The translations under genes were made by a program, and so were the position numbers. This document shows positions 1-6,869 of a stretch of DNA of 10,902 nt, piece by piece. The notes below the pieces were generated by a model. It worked only from the letters and a program-made list of their open reading frames with translations, had not been told where the DNA came from and searched no databases. The stretch spans positions 1 through 10,902 of the forward strand of contig DDZT01000062.1 of assembly GCA_002346435.1 (NCBI GenBank), given 5' to 3'. This DNA is from Anaerolineales bacterium UBA3001 (lineage in GTDB: Bacteria > Chloroflexota > Anaerolineae > Anaerolineales > UBA11657). The number at the start of each line of letters is the position of its first letter. The first letter of the stretch is position 1.

Positions 1-2
1 TG

Positions 3-494
3 TCATTCATCAATCAAAATTCCTACATCATAACTTCCGTCATAATACTCATGATTATGGCGTCCATATTATTCAGAGACGGTATTCGACTATTAGATAT
101 AACTGCCATAACAGTAGTTGCGGCAACCTTTTTTGTTTCATGGCTTTTAGTACGACCTACACAAAGCACATTGACGAACATCTATGAAGCAGGTGATATT
201 TTCACCAATGAAGATATGCCCATTCTATTAGAATTTCAATCAGAGTATTGAATAGCCTGTATTAGCATGAAACCTGTCGTCGACAGGTTAGAAATGACAC
301 AACAGAATAAGCTTCGTATAATTCGAGTTAACGTACACGACACTGTGGGAAAGCTATTAGCTGCAGAATACCGTGTAACTAACATTCCCGCGTTTATTTT
401 TTTTGACAATCAATCCAATGAAATATGGCGTTCAGTAGGACAACTAGACTACGATCAGGTAGTGTCGAGTACGGATGCGCACAACCCTGATTAG
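3..494 (+). CDS. Membrane-anchored thioredoxin-like protein, candidate selenoprotein (UxxC); 5' end open at window edge
   Basis: Seen: one frame runs from the window edge to TAG at 492-494 and is interrupted only by TGA at 249-251. Reading through gives EYU-IAC-ISMKPVVDRL, which matches the thioredoxin active site CxxC-x4-P: TGA stands at the first (nucleophilic) Cys, the resolving Cys is at 258-260, and the Pro follows five residues later. Downstream, VTNIPAFIFFD fits the cis-Pro strand of thioredoxins. Two hydrophobic stretches precede the domain (about nt 24-74 and 87-140), so the Trx domain is probably membrane-tethered and exported. The frame is open upstream of ATG 51. That ATG would cut into the first hydrophobic segment, so the true start is probably upstream, perhaps outside the window. 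From ATG 51 the product is 147 aa with Sec at residue 67. Inferred role: thiol-disulfide oxidoreductase. Alternative: a pseudogene broken by a nonsense mutation; the exact position of the TGA and the hairpin at 271-289 argue against this. Confidence 0.72.
249..289 (+). promoter_or_regulatory. Candidate bacterial SECIS: in-frame UGA plus downstream hairpin
   Basis: Seen: after TGA 249-251 there is a perfect 8-bp stem, AACCTGTC (271-278) with GACAGGTT (282-289), closing a 3-nt GTC loop (279-281). The loop begins 27 nt after the UGA and its first base is G. Known: bacterial SECIS elements lie within the coding region just 3' of the UGA, with an apical loop about 16-37 nt away and a conserved G among the first loop bases, and they bind SelB. 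The stem is built from GC-rich codons (CCT GTC GTC GAC AGG) inside an otherwise AT-rich gene, which suggests selection on the RNA. Not shown: SelB binding. No sel genes are in the window. Confidence 0.6.
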
Positions 495-657
495 AACCTA
501 ATCACAATTGTTGGTCTAACACCCTAGTCTTCTCTTTTCCCAAAAAGATGCATACCAAGCTACTGCACCCAATCTTCATCACTGGCCTAATTACTCCAGA
601 TTTAGTACGTTTCGATCAAACACTACCAATTCTCAAGACCATGTAATAACTTAAAAA

Positions 658-852
658 CTAGTGCGAATGCTCCATATCCAGTCCACAGCAAAGAGGAGAT
701 TTTATTTTACCGCAGTCGTTGGGACATTCAGAGACTGACACACTGCTGCCATCATCTTTGACAAGCTCCTTGTGCACTAGTTCGGCCCCACAACTGCCGC
801 ACATTATAGGTGCCACTTCCATTCCGCAATCACTACATGTATATTTCCCCAT
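658..852 (-). CDS. Small cysteine-rich zinc-ribbon protein
   Basis: A 64-aa protein with a strong Shine-Dalgarno GGAGG (complement of 860-864) 7 nt before its ATG, so start and strand are secure. Cysteines fall in two groups. C6-x2-C9 and C18-x2-C21, each followed by Gly, form a classic rubredoxin-like or zinc-ribbon knuckle pair. C43-x3-C47 with C55-C56 and a His-rich end (H62, H64) form a possible second metal site. There is no signal peptide or membrane segment, so it is presumably cytoplasmic. It faces the thioredoxin-like gene tail to tail and appears to be a single-gene unit. I do not know its function. Metal binding or a protein-partner role is inference from the Cys pattern. Confidence 0.8.
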   Translation of the reverse strand: MGKYTCSDCGMEVAPIMCGSCGAELVHKELVKDDGSSVSVSECPNDCGKIKSPLCCGLDMEHSH

Positions 853-1045
853 CTCGATACCTCCAAATTATTATCTTGTTCACTAGTATTCTATCTTATT
901 ATTCACAACATAACCATACAGAAACTCAAAGGAAATACTACTTAATATATGTTAGTTGCATTTCTACTATATGCTATCTTAGATTAACAGGTCGCTCACC
1001 CATCGCACGCAGCTAAATCAAGTGTACACCTAATATTAAAACCTA
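853..1045. other. Intergenic region between divergent units, no gene seen
   Basis: The AT-rich stretch between the zinc-ribbon gene (leftward) and the rightward promoter at 1046 must hold the zinc-ribbon promoter, but I find no convincing -35/-10 pair on the minus strand. Open frames crossing it (810-1016 on +, 996-1190 on -) lack ribosome sites and protein-like composition. Confidence 0.4.
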
Positions 1046-1074
1046 TTGACATTACTAAATAGCAACCATACAAT
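1046..1074 (+). promoter_or_regulatory. Sigma-70-type promoter for the leader ORF / NIPSNAP unit
   Basis: TTGACA (1046-1051), a 17-nt spacer and TACAAT (1069-1074) give a perfect -35 and a 5/6 -10 at ideal spacing. The expected transcript starts near 1081, leaving about 210 nt of leader before the NIPSNAP-like gene at 1293. That leader holds the short ORF at 1140-1238. Confidence 0.6.
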
Positions 1075-1139
1075 CTATATATATTAGCCAATATTATAAT
1101 AACCTGTAACCAAAGATAAGTTAATACTAAGGTGTCCAA

Positions 1140-1238
1140 ATGGGACCAGGCATAGCATCTGTGCAAAACATACTTGAACTGTGGCATCAAGACAACTTGA
1201 AAAATTTAAATAGTTGGAATAAATATAGGGATTTGTGA
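1140..1238 (+). CDS. Possible 32-aa leader ORF
   Basis: ATG 1140 is preceded by AAGGTG (1129-1134) with 5 nt spacing, and the frame ends at TGA 1236-1238. The peptide (MGPGIASVQNILELWHQ..., ending NKYRDL) has a plausible soluble, helix-like composition. It lies wholly in the leader downstream of the promoter at 1046-1074 and 54 nt before the NIPSNAP-like gene. I do not recognise it. It could be a real small protein, a translated leader affecting the downstream gene, or chance. No attenuator hairpin is visible after it. Confidence 0.3.
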   Translation: MGPGIASVQNILELWHQDNLKNLNSWNKYRDL

Positions 1239-1292
1239 TTGCGGTCATGCGAATACATCTTCAAATCAAAGTAAATTAATCAGGGGAAAATT

Positions 1293-1589
1293 ATGACAGC
1301 AGCTCATCTACGCATCTACACTATCAACAAGGGCTTTATTGACAGTTGGATAACAATGTTTCATGAAGAATTGATTCCTATTATGAACGATGCTGGAATG
1401 AAGGTGGAAAGCACATGGGTAAATATGGAAAAATCTCAATTCATCTGGATACGCTCGTACGGGGACAGTTTTGATAATTATAATGAAATGACTGTGGCTT
1501 ACAAGGGATGTGATTGGTGGAAAGCCAATGTAGATAGAGTAAAAAGCCATATTGCTCATATGGAAGTTATAGAAATAGAATCAACATAG
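1293..1589 (+). CDS. NIPSNAP-like dimeric alpha/beta-barrel protein
   Basis: A 98-aa protein with a clear ribosome site AGGGG (1282-1286) 6 nt before the ATG. Its opening (LRIYTINKGFIDSWITMFHEELIPIM) and the following DAGMKVESTWV resemble the NIPSNAP pattern: a strand with R-x-Y, a helix containing F-x-E-x-L-P, then a G-M strand. The tyrosine- and tryptophan-rich middle (FIWIRSYGDSFDNYNE) matches the second half of this ferredoxin-like fold. Family members are about 100 aa and mostly of unknown biochemical role; related dimeric alpha/beta barrels include monooxygenases and heme-binding proteins. There is no signal peptide. It is likely cotranscribed with the tiny membrane ORF that follows, whose ribosome site overlaps this gene's stop codon. 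The family call is by motif reading only. Confidence 0.75.
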   Translation: MTAAHLRIYTINKGFIDSWITMFHEELIPIMNDAGMKVESTWVNMEKSQFIWIRSYGDSFDNYNEMTVAYKGCDWWKANVDRVKSHIAHMEVIEIEST

Positions 1590-1602
1590 GAGTAAATTCT
1601 AA

Positions 1603-1734
1603 ATTATCAATACTAACATACCAAAAACTGATGAAATGAAGCAAAAACATCAAGAAGATGGTCGCTATGGATGTATTCTTACTGTAATATTTGTAATACT
1701 ATGTATTTTCTTTGCCGTATGGAGGTTGAGTTAG
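1603..1734 (+). CDS. Tiny single-span membrane protein (32 aa from ATG 1636, or 43 aa from a non-AUG start)
   Basis: A short frame ending in TAG 1732-1734. From ATG 1636 it encodes 32 aa: a charged start (MKQKHQEDGR), a hydrophobic span of about 18 residues (CILTVIFVILCIFFAVW), then RLS, as expected for a one-pass inner-membrane miniprotein. ATG 1636 has no ribosome site. A strong AGGAG (1588-1592) overlaps the NIPSNAP stop and sits 10 nt before an ATT in the same frame at 1603. That frame is closed by TAA at 1600-1602, so a rare ATT or nearby non-AUG start giving about 43 aa is possible. Function unknown. It lies between the NIPSNAP-like gene and the SOS promoter of imuB and is probably cotranscribed with the former. 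Confidence 0.45.
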   Translation: MINTNIPKTDEMKQKHQEDGRYGCILTVIFVILCIFFAVWRLS

Positions 1735-1815
1735 GTAACGGAAAAACTTCCAGATCTTATAATCATTCACGCAAAACTAATTATCTTACATAATCACTGA
1801 TTCAAGTACTAAATA

Positions 1816-1844
1816 TTGACAGAAATGCATAACAATGCAATAAT
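1816..1844 (+). promoter_or_regulatory. Sigma-70-type promoter of imuB-dnaE2
   Basis: TTGACA (1816-1821), a 17-nt spacer and AATAAT (1839-1844) give a perfect -35 and a 5/6 -10. The start of transcription would fall near 1851, inside the adjoining palindrome at 1845-1858, leaving a leader of only about 22 nt before imuB. Confidence 0.65.
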
Positions 1845-1858
1845 AGAACAAATGTTCT
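1845..1858. promoter_or_regulatory. LexA-type SOS box (GAAC-N4-GTTC)
   Basis: AGAACA-AA-TGTTCT is a palindrome with 6-bp arms containing GAAC-N4-GTTC, the core of the Gram-positive (DinR/Cheo-box) LexA operator. It lies immediately downstream of the -10 and over the predicted transcription start, 14 nt before the imuB ATG, where bound repressor would block transcription. LexA control of imuB-dnaE2 cassettes is well established in several phyla. That this organism's LexA uses this core is inferred. Confidence 0.6.
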
Positions 1859-1872
1859 TATAACGGATTGTT

Positions 1873-3258
1873 ATGCGTATTCTATGTATGATATTAGACC
1901 AACTTCCTATTGAAGTAGAGATACAGCGCAACCCGCAATTAGCAAAAAAACCCTTAGTGTTGCTACGACCATGTAATCAGCGTGTGTTAATGGCTGCGAA
2001 ATCATTACATGATATCGGTATTAGCCCTGGAGAATTGCGTCGCAATGTGGAACAACGCTACCCAAATGCTTTTTTTCTAACTGCTACAGAGTCCTTATAT
2101 CAAAAAAAACACACTAAGCTCAAAAACATACTGGGTAGATTCTGTGCAAATATTGAAAGCAACGCTTTAGGAGAATTTTTCACCTCAACAACAATGCTTT
2201 CAAAGATCTTTAAATCTGAAGATGATCTGTCAACCAAAGTTGTACAACAGATAGTAGCAGAAACACAACTGCCAGTCACTGTAGCCATAGCCGGAAATAA
2301 ATTCACTGCCTATTGCGCATCACTACAAGCAAATCCAACTTGTATTATTCCGACCGGAAAAGAGGCTGATTTTCTAGCATCTCTTCCACTAACATACCTA
2401 ATTAACCCACCTTCAGAATTGTTGCGTCGCCTCAATATATTTGGAATCAAAACTCTAGGAGAATTTGCACAATTACCACACGGGTCCGTAGTACGTCAAT
2501 TCGGTCCAGAATTGGCTCACTTTCACGATATGGCATGTGGAAATGACAATAGGATCCTAAATCCCTTTACATACCCCCCCACTATCATATTGTCTAAAAC
2601 ACTTCCTGATTCATTATCTAATATCCAACCAGCACAAAACATTCTACAGAAACTAACCGCACATCTGTCTCAACGCCTTAAACAGTCAGGATATCATGCT
2701 AATACACTAACATTGTCTACAACAGATGAGGAAGAACACAGTCAACATATAAGCGCTTCTGTTAAACCTCCTACATCAGCAGATATACCGTTACAGCACA
2801 TATCATCAAATTTGCTAAGTCAATTAACAAATACTTCTCCTATTGTAAAAATAGAATTAAAAGCATACCCATTACATGAGTGGCATAAAAATACACATCA
2901 GATAAAACTATTCGAACAACATAAGAACAAATATAGCAAGCATCATATTCAGAAAACTATACATAGTTTAAAACAGCGTTTTGGAGAGCATGCAATACAG
3001 TTTGCAGACACTCTAGATCCACCAAAACCCAAAAAACTACAAGTTCACTGTGACACCACAGGCACACCAAACAAACTGCAGATCAGAAAACAGACTCATG
3101 TGGTGAAATACATACATCAACACTGGCGTGTACAGTCACACTGGTGGGGCAAACCCATTGAAAGAGACTATTATCAGGTCAATATTTCAGATGGACGCCT
3201 GATTACTCTCTTTTGTGACCACAAGAAAAATTGGTTTCTAGATCGTGCCATACATTGA
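1873..3258 (+). CDS. imuB: ImuB-like Y-family polymerase homologue, probably non-catalytic, with DUF6504-like C-terminus
   Basis: A 461-aa Y-family protein. Seen: the N-terminal strand with D9 (MILDQ); a palm motif LPVTVAIAGNKFTAYCAS at 133-150; a helix-hairpin-helix near 183-210; a beta-clamp-binding pentapeptide QIKLF at 343-347 after the little-finger region; and a C-terminal domain (about 388-458) with WRV-x3-WW and RDYYQV-x4-GR, typical of DUF6504. Where active Y-family enzymes carry S-x-DE, this protein reads SNALGE (96-101), so the two catalytic acids are replaced by A98 and L99. That is the hallmark of ImuB, which serves as a clamp-tethered hub for the error-prone polymerase rather than as an enzyme. 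The gene overlaps dnaE2 by 14 bp. The ribosome site is weak (GGA at 1865). No imuA is visible in the window. Confidence 0.83.
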   Translation: MRILCMILDQLPIEVEIQRNPQLAKKPLVLLRPCNQRVLMAAKSLHDIGISPGELRRNVEQRYPNAFFLTATESLYQKKHTKLKNILGRFCANIESNALGEFFTSTTMLSKIFKSEDDLSTKVVQQIVAETQLPVTVAIAGNKFTAYCASLQANPTCIIPTGKEADFLASLPLTYLINPPSELLRRLNIFGIKTLGEFAQLPHGSVVRQFGPELAHFHDMACGNDNRILNPFTYPPTIILSKTLPDSLSNIQPAQNILQKLTAHLSQRLKQSGYHANTLTLSTTDEEEHSQHISASVKPPTSADIPLQHISSNLLSQLTNTSPIVKIELKAYPLHEWHKNTHQIKLFEQHKNKYSKHHIQKTIHSLKQRFGEHAIQFADTLDPPKPKKLQVHCDTTGTPNKLQIRKQTHVVKYIHQHWRVQSHWWGKPIERDYYQVNISDGRLITLFCDHKKNWFLDRAIH

Positions 3259-6200
3259 ATTACACTCTCATTCATATTATTCCTTGCTTGATGGTGTTCC
3301 CACACCCGAAGAATTGGTAAAACAAGCAGTCAAGTGGGAGATGCCTGCTATAGCACTTACAGATCACAATGGACTATATGGGATACCACGCTTTTGGGAA
3401 GCATCACAAAAAGCCGGCATAAAAGCAATAATTGGATGTGAGATTACTTTGGATAACAAATGTGGCCATTTGACTCTATTAGCTGAAAATCAGATTGGAT
3501 ACTCTAATCTATGTCGTCTTATAACACTTTCTCACCACAAAGGCAAAAAAGGTGAGGCTTTATTACAAGAAAGCACATTAATTGAAAATTCTGCAGGTCT
3601 AATTGCACTATCTGGATGCAGAAAAAGCTCCATAGTACAAGCTTTAATCTCTAGAGATTATCAAACAGCTATTCATACAGCCTCACGCTATTCAGAAATA
3701 TTTGGACAAGATTGTTTCTTTTTAGAAATGCAGAATCATCACGAACGCAATGACTATTATATTAATGAGCAAATATCAAATCTGAGCAACAAACTAAGGC
3801 TCCCATCAGTAGCTACCGGAAATGTACACTACCTCACCTCTGAAGATGCACCACTACATGACATTCTTACCTGCATAAGATACAGACTACCACTAGAGCA
3901 TGCCATCAGTTATCTTCGCACCAATCATGAATATTATTTCCATAGTCCACAACAAATGGAACAACTCTTTAATGAATATACACAATCTACAAATAACACG
4001 CTGCACATATCCGAACGATGCCAAGTAAGTTTACCCTTTGGCCCCCAAGCACTACCGCAAATACAGCTATCAGCTCAAATGAGTGCAGATGACAGGTTAA
4101 GCAAACTATGCCACACAACACTTGCACAGAAAATTGTGTCTAACAAAAACAAATACATTCTGACACTCAATCATGAACTAAGACTGATATCCGAACACAA
4201 TTTGGCAAACTATTTCTTAGTAGTTTGGGACCTCATATGTTTCGCGCGCAGAAACAATATTCTTTGTCAAGGTCGTGGTAGTGCAGCCAATTCTTTAGTC
4301 GCATATCTACTAGGCATAACCCCCATAGATCCATTAAGCACTGGACTAGTCTTCGAACGCTTCTTATCTAGAGAACGCTCAACCACTCCTGACATAGATA
4401 TTGATTTTGCAGCTGATAAACGGGAGAAGGTTATCCAGTACATATACAACAAATATGGTCCTGAACAAGTATCTATGGCATGTACTATTGTTACTTTCCG
4501 CGCACGCTCAGCACTACGAGATGTAGGATTAGCACTAGGGTTTGAAAAAGACACCTTGCAAAATGCTACTACCGTATTAGACGACCGCTCCGCATCTTCC
4601 TTGCCGGAGTCAGAAGGCATACGGGCAATCATCAAAGAGGATTTCCACTCTCCTAGATGGCAAGAACTACTGCGAATGGCCGCTTTACTAGAAGGTTTCC
4701 CAAGACACCTCGGCATACATAACGGAGGAATGATACTTTCAAAACAGAAGCTGGCCAATCATATACCCATTGAACCAGCAAGCATGCAAGAACGAACAGT
4801 GGTTCAATGGGACAAAGATTCTTTAGAACTCATGAACTGGATCAAATTAGATGTGCTAGGTCTGCGCATGCTATCAGCAATCTCTGATGCATGTGCTCTA
4901 ATAAATCCATCACCAGAACTGGACAAACTCAGATTTGATGACCATGATGTATTTGATATGATTTGCCGAGGAGAAACGATCGGGATATTCCAGATAGAAA
5001 GCCGAGCACAAGCATCATTAATTCCTCGCTTCAAACCACGTTCGTTAGCAGACTTAACTATACAAGTAGCCTTAATAAGGCCTGGACCGTTACAATCCAA
5101 CATGGTACATCCTTACCTACTAAGACGCGAAGGGGGAAAACCAATAACCTATCTACATCCATTACTAAAACCAGCTCTAAAAGAAACCTTGGGTGTTATT
5201 CTTTTTCAAGAACAAGTACTTAAAATAGCTCGCGATTTAGCTGGATTCACCCCAGGAGAAGGAGATCTATTACGTAGATCCCTAAGACACAAACACACCA
5301 AAGAACAATTGAAACATTTCCATACAAGATTTATAGATGGAGCACAATCACGAGGAGTATGCGCTATTACAGCCAATCAAATTTTTGATCAATTAAAATC
5401 TTTTGGAGGCTACTCGTTCTCAAAAGCACATGCCGCCGCATTTGCAGTTATCACATATTGGTCGGCATGGTTACGATATCATCACCCTACCGAATTCTTC
5501 ATTGGCGTATTACGAAATCAACCAATGGGATTCTATCCAGAGCATGTTGTAATATCAGATGCCCGCAGAATAGGAATACGTTTCTTGCCAGTAGATCTAA
5601 GGTATTCTAAAGCTAGAAGCACTCTGCAATCAGGGAAAATACGTCTGGGTCTAAAAACCATCCGTGGACTTGGCACAGAACATATCAATCTTCTTTTACA
5701 GCAACGCAAGCTTGCACCTTTTCAATCTTTACCTGATCTAATACAACGCATGAAATTCACTAGGCCACTCATGGAATCAATCATTTTGTCTGGCGCATTG
5801 GATTATCTACATCCCAGAAAACACCGTCGCCAAATACTATGGGAATTAACTGATGCTTATCAAACTAAACCTGGACTAAAAGATCTAGAACTGACCATAC
5901 CTGAAGAACAGGCCGCATTACAACCCATGACATCTGAAGAAGAATTTACATCCCAACTCCATGCAACCAGAGTAAGCATCGATCATCACCCTACTTATTT
6001 GTACAGAAATGTATTATCCCATCACAAAACAACACTGGCTTCTCAACTGCATGGCATGAATAACGGACAAAAAGTAAAAGTAGGAGGAATAGTAGTAACA
6101 CGACAAAGTCCACCTACTGCAAATGGCATTCGTTTTCTTGCTCTGGAAGATAAGAGTGGGCTTATTAATGTGATAATCCATACTAATACATACAACTCAT

Positions 6201-6301
6201 ATCGCATAGAATACCACTCAAATTTTGTGATAGTTGAAGGAAATTTACAGATTAAGCATGGTGCTTTAAATTTAATAGCAACACATATAATATCTCTATA
6301 A
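3245..6301 (+). CDS. dnaE2: Error-prone DNA polymerase III alpha-type subunit (DnaE2/ImuC)
   Basis: A 1018-aa C-family polymerase, slightly short of the usual 1,050-1,100. It starts at GTG inside the end of imuB (14-bp overlap), implying translational coupling. Domains in order: N-terminal PHP (HSHS at 7-10, LTDHNGLYG near 38, GNVHYL near 193); polymerase palm with GRGSAANS at 343-350, catalytic PDIDIDF at 382-388 (D383, D385) and the third Asp at D536 in KLDVLGLR; a fingers/helix-hairpin-helix region with PFQSLPDL near 820; and a C-terminal OB-fold (about 940-1018, VGGIVVTRQ...LEDKSGLINVI). The catalytic acids are intact, so it should be active. In known systems it performs translesion synthesis and damage-induced mutagenesis with ImuB at the clamp. 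Adjacency to ImuB and the SOS box favours DnaE2/ImuC over the housekeeping DnaE. Confidence 0.92.
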   Translation: MPYIELHSHSYYSLLDGVPTPEELVKQAVKWEMPAIALTDHNGLYGIPRFWEASQKAGIKAIIGCEITLDNKCGHLTLLAENQIGYSNLCRLITLSHHKGKKGEALLQESTLIENSAGLIALSGCRKSSIVQALISRDYQTAIHTASRYSEIFGQDCFFLEMQNHHERNDYYINEQISNLSNKLRLPSVATGNVHYLTSEDAPLHDILTCIRYRLPLEHAISYLRTNHEYYFHSPQQMEQLFNEYTQSTNNTLHISERCQVSLPFGPQALPQIQLSAQMSADDRLSKLCHTTLAQKIVSNKNKYILTLNHELRLISEHNLANYFLVVWDLICFARRNNILCQGRGSAANSLVAYLLGITPIDPLSTGLVFERFLSRERSTTPDIDIDFAADKREKVIQYIYNKYGPEQVSMACTIVTFRARSALRDVGLALGFEKDTLQNATTVLDDRSASSLPESEGIRAIIKEDFHSPRWQELLRMAALLEGFPRHLGIHNGGMILSKQKLANHIPIEPASMQERTVVQWDKDSLELMNWIKLDVLGLRMLSAISDACALINPSPELDKLRFDDHDVFDMICRGETIGIFQIESRAQASLIPRFKPRSLADLTIQVALIRPGPLQSNMVHPYLLRREGGKPITYLHPLLKPALKETLGVILFQEQVLKIARDLAGFTPGEGDLLRRSLRHKHTKEQLKHFHTRFIDGAQSRGVCAITANQIFDQLKSFGGYSFSKAHAAAFAVITYWSAWLRYHHPTEFFIGVLRNQPMGFYPEHVVISDARRIGIRFLPVDLRYSKARSTLQSGKIRLGLKTIRGLGTEHINLLLQQRKLAPFQSLPDLIQRMKFTRPLMESIILSGALDYLHPRKHRRQILWELTDAYQTKPGLKDLELTIPEEQAALQPMTSEEEFTSQLHATRVSIDHHPTYLYRNVLSHHKTTLASQLHGMNNGQKVKVGGIVVTRQSPPTANGIRFLALEDKSGLINVIIHTNTYNSYRIEYHSNFVIVEGNLQIKHGALNLIATHIISL

Positions 6302-6402
6302 ATACCTCTTTAACATTTGGCAAGTTTCTTGCTGCACTCATCTAACTAAAATAAAGCAGGCACAACTAACCATAACCTATTACATAATCCTAATTTGATA
6401 AT

Positions 6403-6861
6403 ATGAGCAAGAAACTTACGATAATTGCACTAATATTGAGCGCACAATTTATAACATCATGCAACACAGACATACTTGTCGTAAACACTCCTACGCCAAC
6501 ACCCACACCTCTTCCTACTCCTACTCCCACACCCCCACCAGACCCATGCTCCATTGATGCTATGCGTAAGCTAGCCTCCGAAATAAAAATGTTAGCTGAT
6601 CGTTACATAGCTACTACAGAAATTGGAGAAAGTTGGCTTCCATTACTGCCAGAACTTCTCGATCTTCAAACTGACGTAAAACATATCTTAAACATTCCTA
6701 TCTGCATGGAAAGAATGAAGAGCGCAATTAGCATATACACCGATATTGATATTGATGAATTTCAGGATCTAATGACTACACTAGCAGAGGGAAATCTCAA
6801 CGATGCCATACAGACAGCACGTTCATGGTTTGAAGACAATACAATTAAATCTGCCGAGTAA
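6403..6861 (+). CDS. Lipoprotein of unknown function with a Thr-Pro linker
   Basis: A 152-aa protein with a lipoprotein signal: positive n-region (MSKK), a hydrophobic core and lipobox ITSC with the lipidated Cys at 20. A low-complexity TPTP/PLPTP spacer follows (about 29-48), which would hold the globular part off the membrane. The remaining roughly 100 residues contain C49 and C101, possibly a disulfide, and look helical (IDAMRKLASEIKMLADRY...). No family recognised. Thr-Pro spacers behind a lipobox are common in Chloroflexota envelope proteins, a weak taxonomic hint. The upstream gap (6302-6402) shows neither a convincing promoter nor a ribosome site. The gene ends just before the bidirectional terminator. 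Confidence 0.78.
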   Translation: MSKKLTIIALILSAQFITSCNTDILVVNTPTPTPTPLPTPTPTPPPDPCSIDAMRKLASEIKMLADRYIATTEIGESWLPLLPELLDLQTDVKHILNIPICMERMKSAISIYTDIDIDEFQDLMTTLAEGNLNDAIQTARSWFEDNTIKSAE

Positions 6862-6869
6862 CACCTATT

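Noticed and set aside
249..251. UGA reassigned genome-wide (as in mycoplasma-type codes)
   Set aside because: imuB and the methyltransferase gene end in TGA at sensible coupled junctions, and no other gene here contains an in-frame TGA.
51..494. Reading the thioredoxin region as two separate small genes
   Set aside because: The halves share one frame, the second (ATG 267) has no ribosome site, and together they form one continuous Trx fold with only the active-site codon changed.
488..504. Hairpin TGATTAG-AAC-CTAATCA as terminator of the Trx-like gene
   Set aside because: The stem is 7 bp, AT-rich and overlaps the stop codon, with no T-run after it.
548..646. 32-aa ORF on the plus strand between the Trx-like and zinc-ribbon genes
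   Set aside because: No ribosome site, no recognisable features, and short frames of this size are expected by chance.
810..1190. Open frames 810-1016 (+) and 996-1190 (-)
   Set aside because: No ribosome sites, overlap with a well-supported gene or promoter, and odd composition.
1308..1559. Antisense frame within the NIPSNAP-like gene
   Set aside because: Shadow of the real gene, which has a clear ribosome site and family motifs.
2100..5223. Antisense and alternate frames inside imuB and dnaE2
   Set aside because: They lie wholly inside genes with strong family motifs and have no start signals.
6315..6335. GCAAG-TTT-CTTGC hairpin after dnaE2 as terminator
   Set aside because: Only 5 bp of stem and no T-run; the lipoprotein gene may be read from the same transcript.
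6480..6545. Repetitive CCT/ACA stretch as a DNA repeat or CRISPR-like element
   Set aside because: It is simply the coding sequence of the Thr-Pro linker in the lipoprotein.
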